A model generated the notes under the pieces. The model had not been told where the DNA came from and searched no databases. It saw nothing but the letters and a program-made list of their open reading frames with translations. From Brevundimonas aveniformis DSM 17977 (GTDB lineage: Bacteria > Pseudomonadota > Alphaproteobacteria > Caulobacterales > Caulobacteraceae): 64,000 bases of DNA. The translations under genes were made by a program, and so were the position numbers. Where the stretch lies: contig NZ_AUAO01000003.1 of NCBI RefSeq assembly GCF_000428765.1, positions 248,001 through 312,000 on the forward strand, in the 5' to 3' direction. This document shows, in pieces, positions 16,034 through 25,290 of the stretch (position 1 is the first letter of the stretch; each line of letters begins with the position of its first letter).

Positions 16034-17422
16034 TTACCCCGGCGCGATCATCTTCTCGGGTCGGACGATGGCGTCGAAGTCTTCGCCGGAGATGCCGAGC
16101 GCGATGGCTTCTTCGCGCAAGGTGGTGCCGTTCTTGTGCGCGGTCTTGGCCACCTTGGCGGCCAGGTCGTAGCCGTATTTTTCCTTCAAGGGGGTCACCA
16201 GCATCAGCGAGCTCTTCAGGCCGCGCTCGATGTTGTCCAGGCGCGGCTCGATGCCGACGACGCAGTTCTCGGTGAAGCTGACCGCCGCATCGGCCATCAG
16301 GCGGACCGACTGGAGGAAGTTGTAGGCCATGACCGGATTATAGACGTTCAGCTCGAAGTGGCCCTGGCTGTCGGCGAAGGTGATGGCGGCATTGTTGCCA
16401 AACACCTGCACACAGACCTGCGTCATCGCCTCGGCCTGGGTCGGATTGACCTTGCCGGGCATGATCGAGGAGCCCGGCTCGTTCTCCGGCAGGGCCAGTT
16501 CGCCCAGGCCCGACCGCGGGCCGGATCCCAAAAAGCGGATGTCGTTGGCGATCTTGAACAGAGAGGCGGCGACCGTGTTGATGGCTCCATGCGACATGAC
16601 CATGGCGTCGTGGGCGGCCAGGGCCTCGAACTTGTTCGGCGCGGTGGTGAACTTCAGGCCGGTGATCTGGGCGATCTTGTCGGCGACGCCTTCAGCAAAT
16701 CCGATCGGAGCCGACAGGCCGGTGCCGACGGCTGTGCCGCCTTGGGCCAACTGCATCAGATCCGGCAGGGTGCTCTGAATGCGCTCAATGCCCTTGGCGA
16801 CCTGTTGGGTATAGCCGCTGAACTCCTGACCCAGGGTGATGGGGGTGGCGTCCTGGGTGTGGGTGCGGCCGATCTTGATGATGTCCTTCCAGGCCTGGGC
16901 CTTGTCGTTCAGCGCGTTGTGCAGTTGCTGAAGGGCCGGCAGCAGGCGGTGGACGATCTCCTCGGCGCAGGCGACGTGCATGGCCGTCGGATAGGTGTCG
17001 TTGGACGACTGGCTCATGTTGACGTGGTCATTGGGGTGAACCGGCGTCTTGGAGCCCATCTCGCCGCCCAGCATCTCGATGGCGCGGTTGGAGATCACCT
17101 CATTGGCGTTCATGTTCGACTGGGTGCCGGAACCGGTCTGCCAGACCACCAGCGGAAAGTGGTCGTCGAGCTTGCCCTCAATGACTTCATTGGCGGCGGC
17201 GACGATGGTGTTGCCGATGGCGGGGTCCAGCTTGCCCAGGGCCATGTTTGTCTCGGCCGCCGCCCGTTTGACGATGCCCAGCGCGCGCACGACGGGGATC
17301 GGCTGCTTCTCCCAGCCGATCTTGAAGTTGCCCAGGCTACGCTGCGCCTGCGCCCCCCAGTAGCGGGTGGCATCCACCTCGATCGGGCCAAAGGTATCTG
17401 TTTCGGTGCGGGTGCTGGTCAT
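16034..17422 (-). CDS. fumC: Fumarate hydratase, class II
   Basis: FumC interconverts fumarate and malate in the TCA cycle; it is the iron-independent homotetrameric type. The 462-residue product is full length. The fumarase/aspartase signature [13 protein letters not shown] is near residues 315-327, and [20 protein letters not shown] and the catalytic-site [19 protein letters not shown] stretches are present. ATG 17422 matches the family N-terminus ([12 protein letters not shown]); an in-frame start at 17485 would add 21 unrelated residues. It is divergent from the RusA-like gene. Confidence 0.97.
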   Translation of the reverse strand: MTSTRTETDTFGPIEVDATRYWGAQAQRSLGNFKIGWEKQPIPVVRALGIVKRAAAETNMALGKLDPAIGNTIVAAANEVIEGKLDDHFPLVVWQTGSGTQSNMNANEVISNRAIEMLGGEMGSKTPVHPNDHVNMSQSSNDTYPTAMHVACAEEIVHRLLPALQQLHNALNDKAQAWKDIIKIGRTHTQDATPITLGQEFSGYTQQVAKGIERIQSTLPDLMQLAQGGTAVGTGLSAPIGFAEGVADKIAQITGLKFTTAPNKFEALAAHDAMVMSHGAINTVAASLFKIANDIRFLGSGPRSGLGELALPENEPGSSIMPGKVNPTQAEAMTQVCVQVFGNNAAITFADSQGHFELNVYNPVMAYNFLQSVRLMADAAVSFTENCVVGIEPRLDNIERGLKSSLMLVTPLKEKYGYDLAAKVAKTAHKNGTTLREEAIALGISGEDFDAIVRPEKMIAPG

Positions 17423-17494
17423 GGCGTCGCTTGCTGTCTGGCGAAGAGTCGGCGCGGGGTGTAGCACGCGGATGACGGCGAGCAAGGATCAGGC

Positions 17495-17878
17495 GTGAAC
17501 GGATCGGACTGGACAGGCACAGGCAAGGTTCGCGCGCGCGAAACCGGCGGCGTGTTCGAGCTGACCGTCGACGGCCTGACCACCCAGGCGAAATACTACA
17601 AGCCGCTGCTTTATGAATTCTTCCGCAAGGAGTGGCGAGGTAGCCGGCCAGCCTGGGGCGACCACGAGGTCGACATCGTCATGGAGCATGTCGGCGATCC
17701 GCCGCACATCGATCTGGACAACATCGCCAAGGCCGTTCTGGACGGGATCAAGAAGCACGTCTTTCACGATGACGCGCAGGTGGCTCGTCTGCTGGTCGAG
17801 CGGCGTGAGGACGAGCGCGAGCGGTTGCGGGTGACGATCCGCCGTCGTCAGGCGGTGTCCGTGCCAATCGGCGGATAG
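17495..17878 (+). CDS. RusA-family Holliday-junction endonuclease-like protein
   Basis: A 127-residue protein matching the RusA resolvase fold: PHIDLDNIAKAVLDGIKKHV holds the conserved D-x-D-N...K...D acidic motif that binds magnesium, followed by the HDDAQV stretch. RusA enzymes cleave Holliday junctions and are often prophage-borne, but no phage genes are visible nearby; fumC is the divergent neighbour. Start GTG 17495. Its 3' end overlaps the convergent GFA gene by 31 bases. Confidence 0.85.
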   Translation: MNGSDWTGTGKVRARETGGVFELTVDGLTTQAKYYKPLLYEFFRKEWRGSRPAWGDHEVDIVMEHVGDPPHIDLDNIAKAVLDGIKKHVFHDDAQVARLLVERREDERERLRVTIRRRQAVSVPIGG

Positions 17879-18258
17879 CGAACGAAATTTGGCAAGACGT
17901 CCAGGTCATTCATCCAACCGATCCGTTCGGCGGTCTGGATCTGGGCCTGGAGCGGGATCGAGTCGGGCTCGTCCAGTGTCGCAGTCTGAACGTCGATCTG
18001 CCCCGGAAAGATGACGTCATTCGTGTAGAAGAGGCTGGTACCGCAATCGCCACAGAAATGGCGCCGACCATGCTCGGATGAGGCATAAACCTTGGGGGAG
18101 CCGGCTATCGTGATGTTGCCAATCGTGACCAATCCCCAGGACACGGCAGGAGCCCCGGTCGAGCGGCGGCAATCCTGGCAATGGCAAAGCGCATGGTGAA
18201 TCGTCTGGGATGACATCTGGTAGCGGATAGCCCCGCAATGGCATCGACCCGTCAGCAT
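17848..18258 (-). CDS. GFA (CENP-V/GFA) family zinc protein
   Basis: A 136-residue protein with the zinc-binding pattern of glutathione-dependent formaldehyde-activating enzyme relatives: GRCHCGAIRY near residue 4, CHCQDC near residue 25 and CGDCGTSLFY near residue 70. The family binds two zinc ions; most members have no proven substrate, so a formaldehyde role is not assured. Start ATG 18258. It overlaps the convergent RusA-like gene by 31 bases. Confidence 0.88.
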   Translation of the reverse strand: MLTGRCHCGAIRYQMSSQTIHHALCHCQDCRRSTGAPAVSWGLVTIGNITIAGSPKVYASSEHGRRHFCGDCGTSLFYTNDVIFPGQIDVQTATLDEPDSIPLQAQIQTAERIGWMNDLDVLPNFVRYPPIGTDTA

Positions 18259-18327
18259 CGCGTTGCATCTCCAACCAGGAAACGATGGCTAGCCGCGCCC
18301 GGTGAGTCCGGCAAGCCAGTGCCAGCC

Positions 18328-19173
18328 CTATGGGGCTGAGAACTGCAAGAACGGCAAGAGCGCCTGCATCTGGGCACCCACATAGGTCTGCGGCTCCGAG
18401 GGGGGCCGCAGGCCTTCCTCCCGTTCACGGCGATTGACGCAGGCGGTGGCCCGCATCGAGAGGCTGAGGAAGTCGCGGGCCTCATCCAGCGCCTCGAGGA
18501 CGCAGCCGTCGAAATAGGGGTAGGTGGCGTCCTCTGAGCAGCCGAAGGATGACCGGTCGCGACGGGCGGCGGTCATAATCATGCGATTGGGCTGGGCCAG
18601 GGCTGGCACGAAGACACCGGAGTAACAGGCTGAGACGACGACAACGGTGGGCCGGGTTCCACACCACCGATCAATCAGCTGGTTCATCATGGCGGGCGGC
18701 ATCATGCCGTCAGGACCCCAGACGATACCTGCGGGCGATCCGTGCGAGGTGAAATAGAGAAGACAGCCGGCCGCGCCGCGCCGGGCGACGGATTCGATCG
18801 CAGCAAATGCCCTTTGAGCGCCCAGGAAGGTGCCGTCTGCGGCCGGGGCCAAGGACAGGGCTGTCATGTTGTCCGTGGCGAAGCCGGCGCGGTCGAAGGC
18901 GGCGAAGAGGTCGCGTCTGGAGTTCTCGAACGCGTGGATCGGCTGGCCCTGACTGGACCGCCAGTCGCCCGCCACGACGGCCACGGCCCAGTTGGCGAAC
19001 TCATTCGATGGGTCAGACGCAACGAAGGGAGGCTGCGGCGTCGTTTCCAGCATCGGGTGGGTATTGTTGTCGGTTCCCTGACCGGCGGTCGTGTTCGATT
19101 GGGCTAGGGCCGCGCCTGCGGCGCAGATGAGGGCGATCGCCAGTCCGATCCCGGTCAGAAATTGGCGAGCCAT
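18328..19173 (-). CDS. Secreted C13-family (legumain/caspase-like) cysteine peptidase
   Basis: A 281-residue protein with a signal peptide (ICAAGAALA-QSN). It has the caspase-hemoglobinase layout of peptidase family C13: a catalytic histidine in LLYFTSHGSPAGIVW and a catalytic cysteine in VVVSACYSGVFVPAL. Legumains cleave after asparagine in eukaryotes; bacterial members are poorly studied. ATG 19173 is chosen because it opens the signal peptide. It is divergent from a secreted M28 peptidase across 127 bases, so the two may share regulation. Confidence 0.87.
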   Translation of the reverse strand: MARQFLTGIGLAIALICAAGAALAQSNTTAGQGTDNNTHPMLETTPQPPFVASDPSNEFANWAVAVVAGDWRSSQGQPIHAFENSRRDLFAAFDRAGFATDNMTALSLAPAADGTFLGAQRAFAAIESVARRGAAGCLLYFTSHGSPAGIVWGPDGMMPPAMMNQLIDRWCGTRPTVVVVSACYSGVFVPALAQPNRMIMTAARRDRSSFGCSEDATYPYFDGCVLEALDEARDFLSLSMRATACVNRREREEGLRPPSEPQTYVGAQMQALLPFLQFSAP

Positions 19174-19300
19174 AGGAAATCTCCGCAACTGCCGCGTATT
19201 CTGATGGGATAGAACGCTGTGTTGCAAGCAGGAATACGGTTGCGTCGCCCGTGCGGGTGCCTAGTGTCGCGGCTCCGCAACGACCAGTTGGAGTCGCCGT

Positions 19301-20734
19301 TTGTCCCAGTTTCGCCTGACCCACACCGCCGGCCTGTCATTGATCGCTCTGGCCCTGTTCTCACCGGCGGCTCAGGCCCAGGATGTCACGACCATCCGAA
19401 CGGCGGAGGCGATCCGGGACGGAGCCCTCGCCGACAATCGCGCGATGGAAATTGTCACCGAGATCACGACGCGGTTCGGTCCACGTCCCGCGGGGTCTGA
19501 CTCAGAGCAGGCCGCGGCGGCGTGGGTTGCGGACTGGATGCGCGCCAACGGGTTCGAGAACGTCAGGGTCGAGGAATTCCCGCTGATCGGATGGGAACGC
19601 GGAACCGACACTGGCGCTGTTGTCGGTCGCTTTGCTCAGCCGCTGGCGGTCGCCGCACTGGGGCATTCGCCCGCGACGCCGAGGGCCGGGGTCGAGGCCG
19701 AGGTTGTGCGCTTCACCAGCCTGGAGGCGCTTCAAGCCGCGACTGAAGCAGAGGTACGCGGACGGATCGTGTTCATCGACCTGGGCCAGATGCAACCCAT
19801 GCAGGATGGGTCCGGCTATGGCCCCCAGACGCGCGTGCGAGGTCTTGGGCCGGCAGCGGCCATGGCGAAGGGGGCCGTGGCCTATGTGATGCGTTCGGTC
19901 GGGTCGGACTATGACCGGCTGCCGCATACGGGCACGACCCGCTACGTCGACGGGCGCCCGACGATCCCTTCGTTTGCGTTGGCCGCGGCCGACGCTGACC
20001 AACTGAGTCGCCTCGTTGGGCTCGGGGAAGGGCCGATCCGTTTGCGACTGTTCTCGTCGGCACGGACCTATGAGACGACATCCCAGAACGTCATCGGTGA
20101 CATTGTTGGCGATGAAAGATCAAATGAAGTCATTGTCTTGGGTTCACATCTCGATAGTTGGGATCAGGGCACGGGTGCGATTGATGATGCGGCCGGCGGG
20201 GCGATCACCCTGGCGGCGGCGCTGGAACTGGTCGAGGGCGGTCGCCGCCCGGCCCGGACCGTGCGGGTGATCCTGTACGGATCTGAAGAGGTGGCCCAGC
20301 CGACGCCCGAAACGGGCAATGGCGGCGGCGTCTATGTCCGAGGTGTCGGAGATGAGGCCGTCGCAGACCACATCATCGCGGGCGAGAGCGACTTCGGAGC
20401 AGATCGCGTCTATGCGCTGAGACTGCCGTCAGGGGCGCAGGGCTCTGCCTTCCAGACGGCGGCGACACAGGTGCTGTATCCGATTGGCGTGTTGGCGTCG
20501 TCGGTGCCGGAAACCAGCGGCGGGGCCGATGTCGGGCCCCTGGCCCAGGCCGGCGTGCCGGTGTTCCGTCTGGCGCAGGATGGAACCCGCTATTTTGATC
20601 TGCACCATACTGCGAACGACACGCTGGACAAGATTGATCCTGAACAACTTTCGCAGAATGTCGCGGCTTGGTCGGGCCTGATCTGGCTGATCGCGGATTC
20701 CGATGTGACGTTCCGCCAGACACCCGCAGAGTGA
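19301..20734 (+). CDS. Secreted M28-family metallopeptidase
   Basis: A 477-residue zinc peptidase resembling carboxypeptidase Q/aminopeptidases of family M28. A signal peptide (ALALFSPAAQA-QDV) is followed by a PA-like insert (about residues 115-250) and the catalytic part with zinc ligands in VLGSHLDSWDQG, AIDDAAGG, LYGSEE and FDLHHTANDTLD. It probably degrades peptides in the periplasm. Translation appears to start at TTG 19301. Codons around 20100-20160, just before the GSHLDSW motif, are unusually AT-rich. Confidence 0.92.
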   Translation: MSQFRLTHTAGLSLIALALFSPAAQAQDVTTIRTAEAIRDGALADNRAMEIVTEITTRFGPRPAGSDSEQAAAAWVADWMRANGFENVRVEEFPLIGWERGTDTGAVVGRFAQPLAVAALGHSPATPRAGVEAEVVRFTSLEALQAATEAEVRGRIVFIDLGQMQPMQDGSGYGPQTRVRGLGPAAAMAKGAVAYVMRSVGSDYDRLPHTGTTRYVDGRPTIPSFALAAADADQLSRLVGLGEGPIRLRLFSSARTYETTSQNVIGDIVGDERSNEVIVLGSHLDSWDQGTGAIDDAAGGAITLAAALELVEGGRRPARTVRVILYGSEEVAQPTPETGNGGGVYVRGVGDEAVADHIIAGESDFGADRVYALRLPSGAQGSAFQTAATQVLYPIGVLASSVPETSGGADVGPLAQAGVPVFRLAQDGTRYFDLHHTANDTLDKIDPEQLSQNVAAWSGLIWLIADSDVTFRQTPAE

Positions 20735-20771
20735 CGATTCCCAGAAGAAAGAATGCACGATGAATCGGGTA

Positions 20772-20800
20772 CAAAAGGTGCAAAAGGTGCAAAAGGTGCA
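20772..20800. repeat. Three perfect tandem copies of a 9-base unit
   Basis: CAAAAGGTG occurs three times in succession (20772-20780, 20781-20789, 20790-20798), preceded by the imperfect copy ...GGTA. It lies in the 245-base convergent gap after the M28 gene. The gap also contains an open frame (20753-20950) with no recognisable protein features. The array could be a local slippage repeat or part of an intergenic element. Confidence 0.8.
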
Positions 20801-20979
20801 CTAATTTTTCGACGTGCGGCCCTGAATCGAGATCGGCGGCGATTTGTCCGGGCGAAGGATCGCAAGGCATGGCCCAGTGTCGCCCGTCAGGGTCTGGCGA
20901 GCGTTCGTGCGCCAAAGCACACAGAAGAAGCCAACCAAATTAAGGGCTAAGAGAAATAGGCTGCGGGAATAACACCTGC

Positions 20980-21489
20980 CTATTCCGGCGCGTAGCCCGT
21001 CTCGACCTTGAGATAGGCGATCAGGTCGCGACGCTCGGTTTCGTCCGGCACGCCGGCAAAGGCCATGCGGTTGCCGGGCAGGAAGTCGCGCGGCGCGGTC
21101 AGCCAGCCATCAAGGTGTTCGGCGTCCCAGGTAAAGTCAGCCGCATGCAGGGCGTCGGAATAGCGGAAGCCTTCCACTGAGCCGGCGCGTCGACCGAACA
21201 CGCCCCACAGGTTGGGGCCGGTCATGTTCTGACCGCCCTCGGCCAGGGTGTGGCAGGATCTGCAGCGGGCGAAGGTGCGCCGGCCGTTTTCGAGATCGCC
21301 CGCATTGTACGGGGCCGGCAGGCCGGCCAGAACGACGGCGCGTTGTTCAGGCGTCATCTCCGGGCGCGGTGCCGGCGCGGGTGCGGGGGGCGTGTCCGTC
21401 GCGGCCTCATCCGACGCCGGTGCTTCGGCGTTCTGACTGCAGGCGGCGAGGGCCAGGACCGCAAGACCACAGACCAGAGAGGGGCGCAT
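20980..21489 (-). CDS. Class I cytochrome c lipoprotein
   Basis: A 169-residue lipoprotein (lipobox LALAAC, cysteine 17) with an Ala/Pro-rich linker and one cytochrome c domain. The haem-binding motif CRSCH is at residues 76-80 and the likely axial methionine is in GNRMAFAG (Met142), the mitochondrial-type small cytochrome c pattern. It likely carries electrons in the periplasm while anchored to a membrane. The sequence ATGGTTAA (21512-21519) just upstream is the reverse complement of the CtrA-type 8-mer TTAACCAT. Confidence 0.92.
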   Translation of the reverse strand: MRPSLVCGLAVLALAACSQNAEAPASDEAATDTPPAPAPAPRPEMTPEQRAVVLAGLPAPYNAGDLENGRRTFARCRSCHTLAEGGQNMTGPNLWGVFGRRAGSVEGFRYSDALHAADFTWDAEHLDGWLTAPRDFLPGNRMAFAGVPDETERRDLIAYLKVETGYAPE

Positions 21490-21522
21490 GACGATCTCCT
21501 TCGAGACGGGAATGGTTAAGGT

Positions 21523-22416
21523 TTAGCCCGAGTCCCAGGTTAGCCTCAACAAATCTGCCGTCCGGTCAATCGCCCGGCGCGCGGCCGGCAGCAGATACGT
21601 CGCATTGGCGTACCCATGTGGGAGCGTGCGAAAGGCGAGGGAGCGAACCTCGATCTCGGCTCCGCGGAGCTGGCGTTCATAGGCCAGACAATCCGGCCGG
21701 ACCGGATCGGCGAGGCCGCCGTAAGTCAGGATAGACGGCGGGTCACGCGCCGGATCTGCCTCCAGAAGGTTGGGCGGCGGCTCAACCAGCCGCGTGCGTA
21801 TCAGACGCACGGCGGCACGCCCCACCCCCCGCAGTCCGACGCTGTCGGTTGACCACAAGGCGTCGTCGAGATGGAGGAGTGGATAGATAAGAAAGGTTTT
21901 ATCTACAGTGTTTTGGCATTGATCGTTCAGGCTACGCGTGATCGACAGGGCCAGATAGCCGCCGGCGGAATCGCCGCCCAGGATCAGAGGGCCGTCCGGG
22001 TTGGGGAGGTCCTCGCGATGTTCCAACACCCACCGGACGGCGGCTTGCGCATCGTCCAGCTGGGCAGGCCAAGGGTGTTCGGGTGCCAGCCGGTAGTCGA
22101 CCGAGAGAATGGGAATGTCCGCGCCATGGGCGAGTCGCCGGCACAGGGCATCGTGGGTGGCTGTGTCACAGAAGGTGAAGCCGCCGCCGTGAAAATAGAC
22201 GAGAAGGCTGGGGCCGACCCTGTCGCCTGTCGGGACATAGAGACGTGCCGACAGATCGCCGGCTGCGCCAGGAAGGCTGAGGTGGATGGGGGCGTCGAGC
22301 GCCAGTGCCGCCTTGTCACGATCTGTGAGCACCGACGAGAGCGCCTTGCGACCGACCACGACGCCTGCTGTCGTCAGGCGCTGAACAACCGTTTCTCTCG
22401 GGAAGGCGCGCCCCAT
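21523..22416 (-). CDS. Alpha/beta hydrolase, HSL-type esterase
   Basis: A 297-residue hormone-sensitive-lipase-like esterase. The oxyanion motif HGGG is at residues 76-79, and the nucleophile lies in GGDSAGGYLAL (Ser150). Acid and base are probably in YGGLADPVRPD and LPHGYANATY. It should hydrolyse short acyl esters; the substrate is unknown. There is no signal peptide. It ends 33 bases before the cytochrome c gene and starts just beside tRNA-Thr. Codons at about 21880-21925 are AT-rich. Confidence 0.9.
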   Translation of the reverse strand: MGRAFPRETVVQRLTTAGVVVGRKALSSVLTDRDKAALALDAPIHLSLPGAAGDLSARLYVPTGDRVGPSLLVYFHGGGFTFCDTATHDALCRRLAHGADIPILSVDYRLAPEHPWPAQLDDAQAAVRWVLEHREDLPNPDGPLILGGDSAGGYLALSITRSLNDQCQNTVDKTFLIYPLLHLDDALWSTDSVGLRGVGRAAVRLIRTRLVEPPPNLLEADPARDPPSILTYGGLADPVRPDCLAYERQLRGAEIEVRSLAFRTLPHGYANATYLLPAARRAIDRTADLLRLTWDSG

Positions 22417-22429
22417 GAGAACTCCAGTC

Positions 22430-22504
22430 TGGTGCCGGCTGAGGGACTCGAACCCCCGACCTTCGGTTTACAAAACCGCTGCACTACCACTGTGCTAAGC
22501 CGGC
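22430..22504 (-). tRNA. tRNA-Thr (anticodon UGU)
   Basis: On the minus strand the sequence begins GCCGGCTTAGCACAGTGGTA and folds into a cloverleaf with acceptor stem GCCGGCT/AGCCGGC, T-loop GGTTCGAATCC, and anticodon loop TTTGTAA giving anticodon TGT (threonine). The CCA end is encoded (22430-22432). Plus-strand translation of this tRNA produces a false protein-like frame. Confidence 0.95.
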
Positions 22505-22546
22505 GCTGTGGCGGCTTATGGGCAAGGGCGAGCCGCGCCGCAAGTC

Positions 22547-23392
22547 TCAGGGGACCAGTTCGGCGGCCAGGCGGGCCTGAAAGTCAGGCTGGAGCCGGAT
22601 ATCGTTGTGGTGCGCCGCGGGAAAGACAAGGCGTTCGACGTTGATCCCTTGGCCTGAGAGGTCGCGGGCCATGTCACGGCTGAGCCGGGCGGGGAGGGTT
22701 TCGTCCTGCCCGGCCTCAAGGATCAGCACCTGTCCGGGGAAGCCCGCCAGCGATTCGACGACATTGAACGAGTCGAGGCCTGGATCGATGTTGACCCGCA
22801 CGAAGGACCGCATCAGGCCGAGTTGATCATTCACGGCCGCCCGCGCTGTCGGGGTCGAAGCCTCGATGACCAGAGTATCAACGGCGATCATACGGGTCGC
22901 TTCGGTACAGACCGGCCCTCCGAGTGAATGGCCCCAGGCGACGACCGGGCGACCCTCAGCGGCGGCCGTGCGGGCAACCCAGTCGGCTACTGCGGCCCCC
23001 GCCTGGCGGAAGTTGGTCAGGGTGGCCTCGCCCGGCGTCTCGCCATAGCCGGGGTAGTCGAACATGACGACGTCACCGAACGGGACCAGGGCGGCGGCAC
23101 GGTCGCCCCCGCTGATCGCGCGCCGGAACATGTTGCCGCCGCAGAACAGGATGATCGGTCCGGCCGGGTTGCCGCGCACCCGCGACGCCGCCACCGCGCC
23201 ACCGGGATAAGGCAGGCTTAGCGCCTCAGCATCAGCCGGCAAGGGGCGACCAGGTTGCAAGGTGATGCCTTCGGCCTCGACGCGCGTGTTCGGATAAAAG
23301 AAGGCTCCCTCCGGCACCCGGACCTGAATACAGGCGGCAAGGCCAAGGGTCAGTACGAGAGGAAGCAACCGAACGGCGACCTTGGCGAACAT
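22547..23392 (-). CDS. Alpha/beta fold hydrolase lipoprotein
   Basis: A 281-residue protein with a lipobox (LTLGLAACIQV). The fold is a serine hydrolase: oxyanion region ILFCGGNMFRR, nucleophile VVAWGHSLGGPVC, acid near AGQDETLPA, and base in FPAAHHNDI. Related proteins are annotated only as alpha/beta hydrolases. ATG 23392 is chosen at the signal sequence; the frame runs 36 bases further upstream. It is divergent from metG. Confidence 0.85.
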   Translation of the reverse strand: MFAKVAVRLLPLVLTLGLAACIQVRVPEGAFFYPNTRVEAEGITLQPGRPLPADAEALSLPYPGGAVAASRVRGNPAGPIILFCGGNMFRRAISGGDRAAALVPFGDVVMFDYPGYGETPGEATLTNFRQAGAAVADWVARTAAAEGRPVVAWGHSLGGPVCTEATRMIAVDTLVIEASTPTARAAVNDQLGLMRSFVRVNIDPGLDSFNVVESLAGFPGQVLILEAGQDETLPARLSRDMARDLSGQGINVERLVFPAAHHNDIRLQPDFQARLAAELVP

Positions 23393-23529
23393 GAGACATC
23401 CACGGTGACGATCACCCAAGTTTTGCACGGCGGTTCCTGGACCGCTACGGCAAAGTCCGCATTGCCTACGGGTGACGAGCGGTGCGGCGACCTCTATATG
23501 GCACGCTCTCCCTGACCTTTCGGATTCCC

Positions 23530-25239
23530 ATGGCCCGCATTCTCGTCACCTCGGCGCTGCCCTACATCAACGGCATCAAGCATCTGGGGAACCTGGCCGG
23601 CTCGATGCTGCCGGCGGATGTGTGGAGCCGGTTCAAGCGGGGGCAAGGTCACGAGGTGCTCTATATCTGCGCCACCGACGAGCACGGCACGCCGGCGGAG
23701 CTGGCGGCGGCGGCGGCGGGCCAGGATGTCCAGACCTATTGTGACGAACAGCACGAGATCCAGAAGCGCGCCGGCGAACAGTTCGGCCTGAGCTACGACT
23801 GGTTCGGCCGGTCGTCCAAGGCCCCGAACCGGCGGCTGACGCAGCATTTCGCAGCGAAGCTGGAAGAGAACGGCTTCATCGAGGAGCGCGTCGATCGGAT
23901 GATCTATTCGATCGACGATCAGCGGTTCCTGCCGGACCGCTACGTCGAGGGGACGTGCCCGCATTGTGGATACGACAAGGCGCGCGGCGACCAGTGCGAC
24001 AACTGTGGCCGGTTGCTGGACCCGACCGATCTGATCGACCCCTATTCAGCGGTGTCGGGCAGCCGCAATCTGGAGGTCCGCGACACGCGGCATCTGTACC
24101 TGTTGCAGACGAGGCTGGAACAGCCGATCCGCGACTGGATCGGCTCCAAGACCGGCTGGCAAACTCTAGCGAAATCGATTGCGCTCAAGCACCTCGATGA
24201 AGGGCTGATCGACCGGGGGATCACGCGCGATCTGAAGTGGGGCGTGCCGGTCGTGGGTCCGGATGGCGGCCCGCGTCCGGGGATGGAAGGCAAGGTCTTC
24301 TACGTCTGGTTCGACGCCCCCATCGAATACATCGGCGCGACCGAAGAATGGGCCGAGGCGACGGGCCGGACCTGGCGCGACTGGTGGCGGCTGGACGAGG
24401 GGGCCGAGGACGTCCGCTATGTCCAGTTCATGGGCAAGGACAATGTAGCCTTCCACACCGTCAGCTTCCCGGCGACGATCATCGGCTCGGGCGAGCCGTG
24501 GAAGACGGTGGATCAGCTGAAGGCGTTCAACTGGCTGAACTGGTACGGCGGCAAGTTCTCGACCAGCCAGGGGCGCGGGGTCTTCATGGATCAGGCGCTG
24601 GAGCTGCTACCGGCGGACTACTGGCGCTGGCATCTGACGGCCTATGGGCCGGAAGGGTCGGACGCGGCCTTCACCTGGGAGCAGTTCCAGTCGACGACGA
24701 ACAAGGACCTGGCCGATGTGCTGGGCAATTTCGTCAACCGGATCGTCAAGTTCACCGAGTCGAAGTTCGACGGGGTGGTCCCCGCCGGTGGCGAGCCGGG
24801 CGATGTCGAAGCCCGCTACGAGGCCGCTATCCGCCAAGGCATCGCTGAGGCGACCGAGGCGTTCGAGGCGATGGAGTTCCGCAAGGCCTGTCAGGCGGTC
24901 CGGGCCGTCTGGGTGCTGGGCAACGAGTATCTTCAGGAAGCCGCGCCCTGGACCGCGTTCAAGACCGATGTGGATCGGGCGGCGGTCGGGGTTCGGACGG
25001 GGTTGAACATGGTCGCCCTGTTCGCACGGTTGGCGGCACCGGTGATCCCGTTTACGGCGGAGACGATCGCGGCGTCGGTCGGGTCGAGCGACCTGAGCTG
25101 GCCATCTGCGGATGAGGACTTCATGGCTGCGGTCCCAACGGGCCGCGCCATCGTCCATCAAGGCGTGCTCTTCGCAAAGATCGAGGACGAGCAGGTGGCT
25201 GAGTGGACCGCGCGGTTCGGCGGGGCTGACGCGGCCTGA
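23530..25239 (+). CDS. metG: Methionyl-tRNA synthetase
   Basis: A 569-residue class I synthetase charging tRNA-Met. The HIGH-type motif is HLGN in [14 protein letters not shown], the zinc knuckle is [18 protein letters not shown], and the KMSKS equivalent is [12 protein letters not shown] 23530 gives the expected N-terminus [15 protein letters not shown]. The C-terminus lacks a tRNA-binding (Trbp111-like) domain. In many related genomes metG sits next to tmk-holB-tatD; here it is separate from that cluster (39.2-41.6 kb). Confidence 0.97.
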   Translation: MARILVTSALPYINGIKHLGNLAGSMLPADVWSRFKRGQGHEVLYICATDEHGTPAELAAAAAGQDVQTYCDEQHEIQKRAGEQFGLSYDWFGRSSKAPNRRLTQHFAAKLEENGFIEERVDRMIYSIDDQRFLPDRYVEGTCPHCGYDKARGDQCDNCGRLLDPTDLIDPYSAVSGSRNLEVRDTRHLYLLQTRLEQPIRDWIGSKTGWQTLAKSIALKHLDEGLIDRGITRDLKWGVPVVGPDGGPRPGMEGKVFYVWFDAPIEYIGATEEWAEATGRTWRDWWRLDEGAEDVRYVQFMGKDNVAFHTVSFPATIIGSGEPWKTVDQLKAFNWLNWYGGKFSTSQGRGVFMDQALELLPADYWRWHLTAYGPEGSDAAFTWEQFQSTTNKDLADVLGNFVNRIVKFTESKFDGVVPAGGEPGDVEARYEAAIRQGIAEATEAFEAMEFRKACQAVRAVWVLGNEYLQEAAPWTAFKTDVDRAAVGVRTGLNMVALFARLAAPVIPFTAETIAASVGSSDLSWPSADEDFMAAVPTGRAIVHQGVLFAKIEDEQVAEWTARFGGADAA

Positions 25240-25290
25240 CACGATCAGACGGCCGGAGGACAGTGTTCGCCGGGCGTGATAGGTTCAGCC

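Noticed and set aside
16136..17464. 442-residue open frame antisense to fumC
   Set aside because: A high-GC shadow of a strongly conserved gene; no domains.
20753..20950. 65-residue frame containing KGAKGAKGA
   Set aside because: The repeat explains the regular residues; there is no ribosome-binding site or recognisable domain.
22434..22644. Protein-like frame reading GLEPPTFGLQNRC
   Set aside because: This is the classic translation of a tRNA-Thr gene on the other strand, not a protein.
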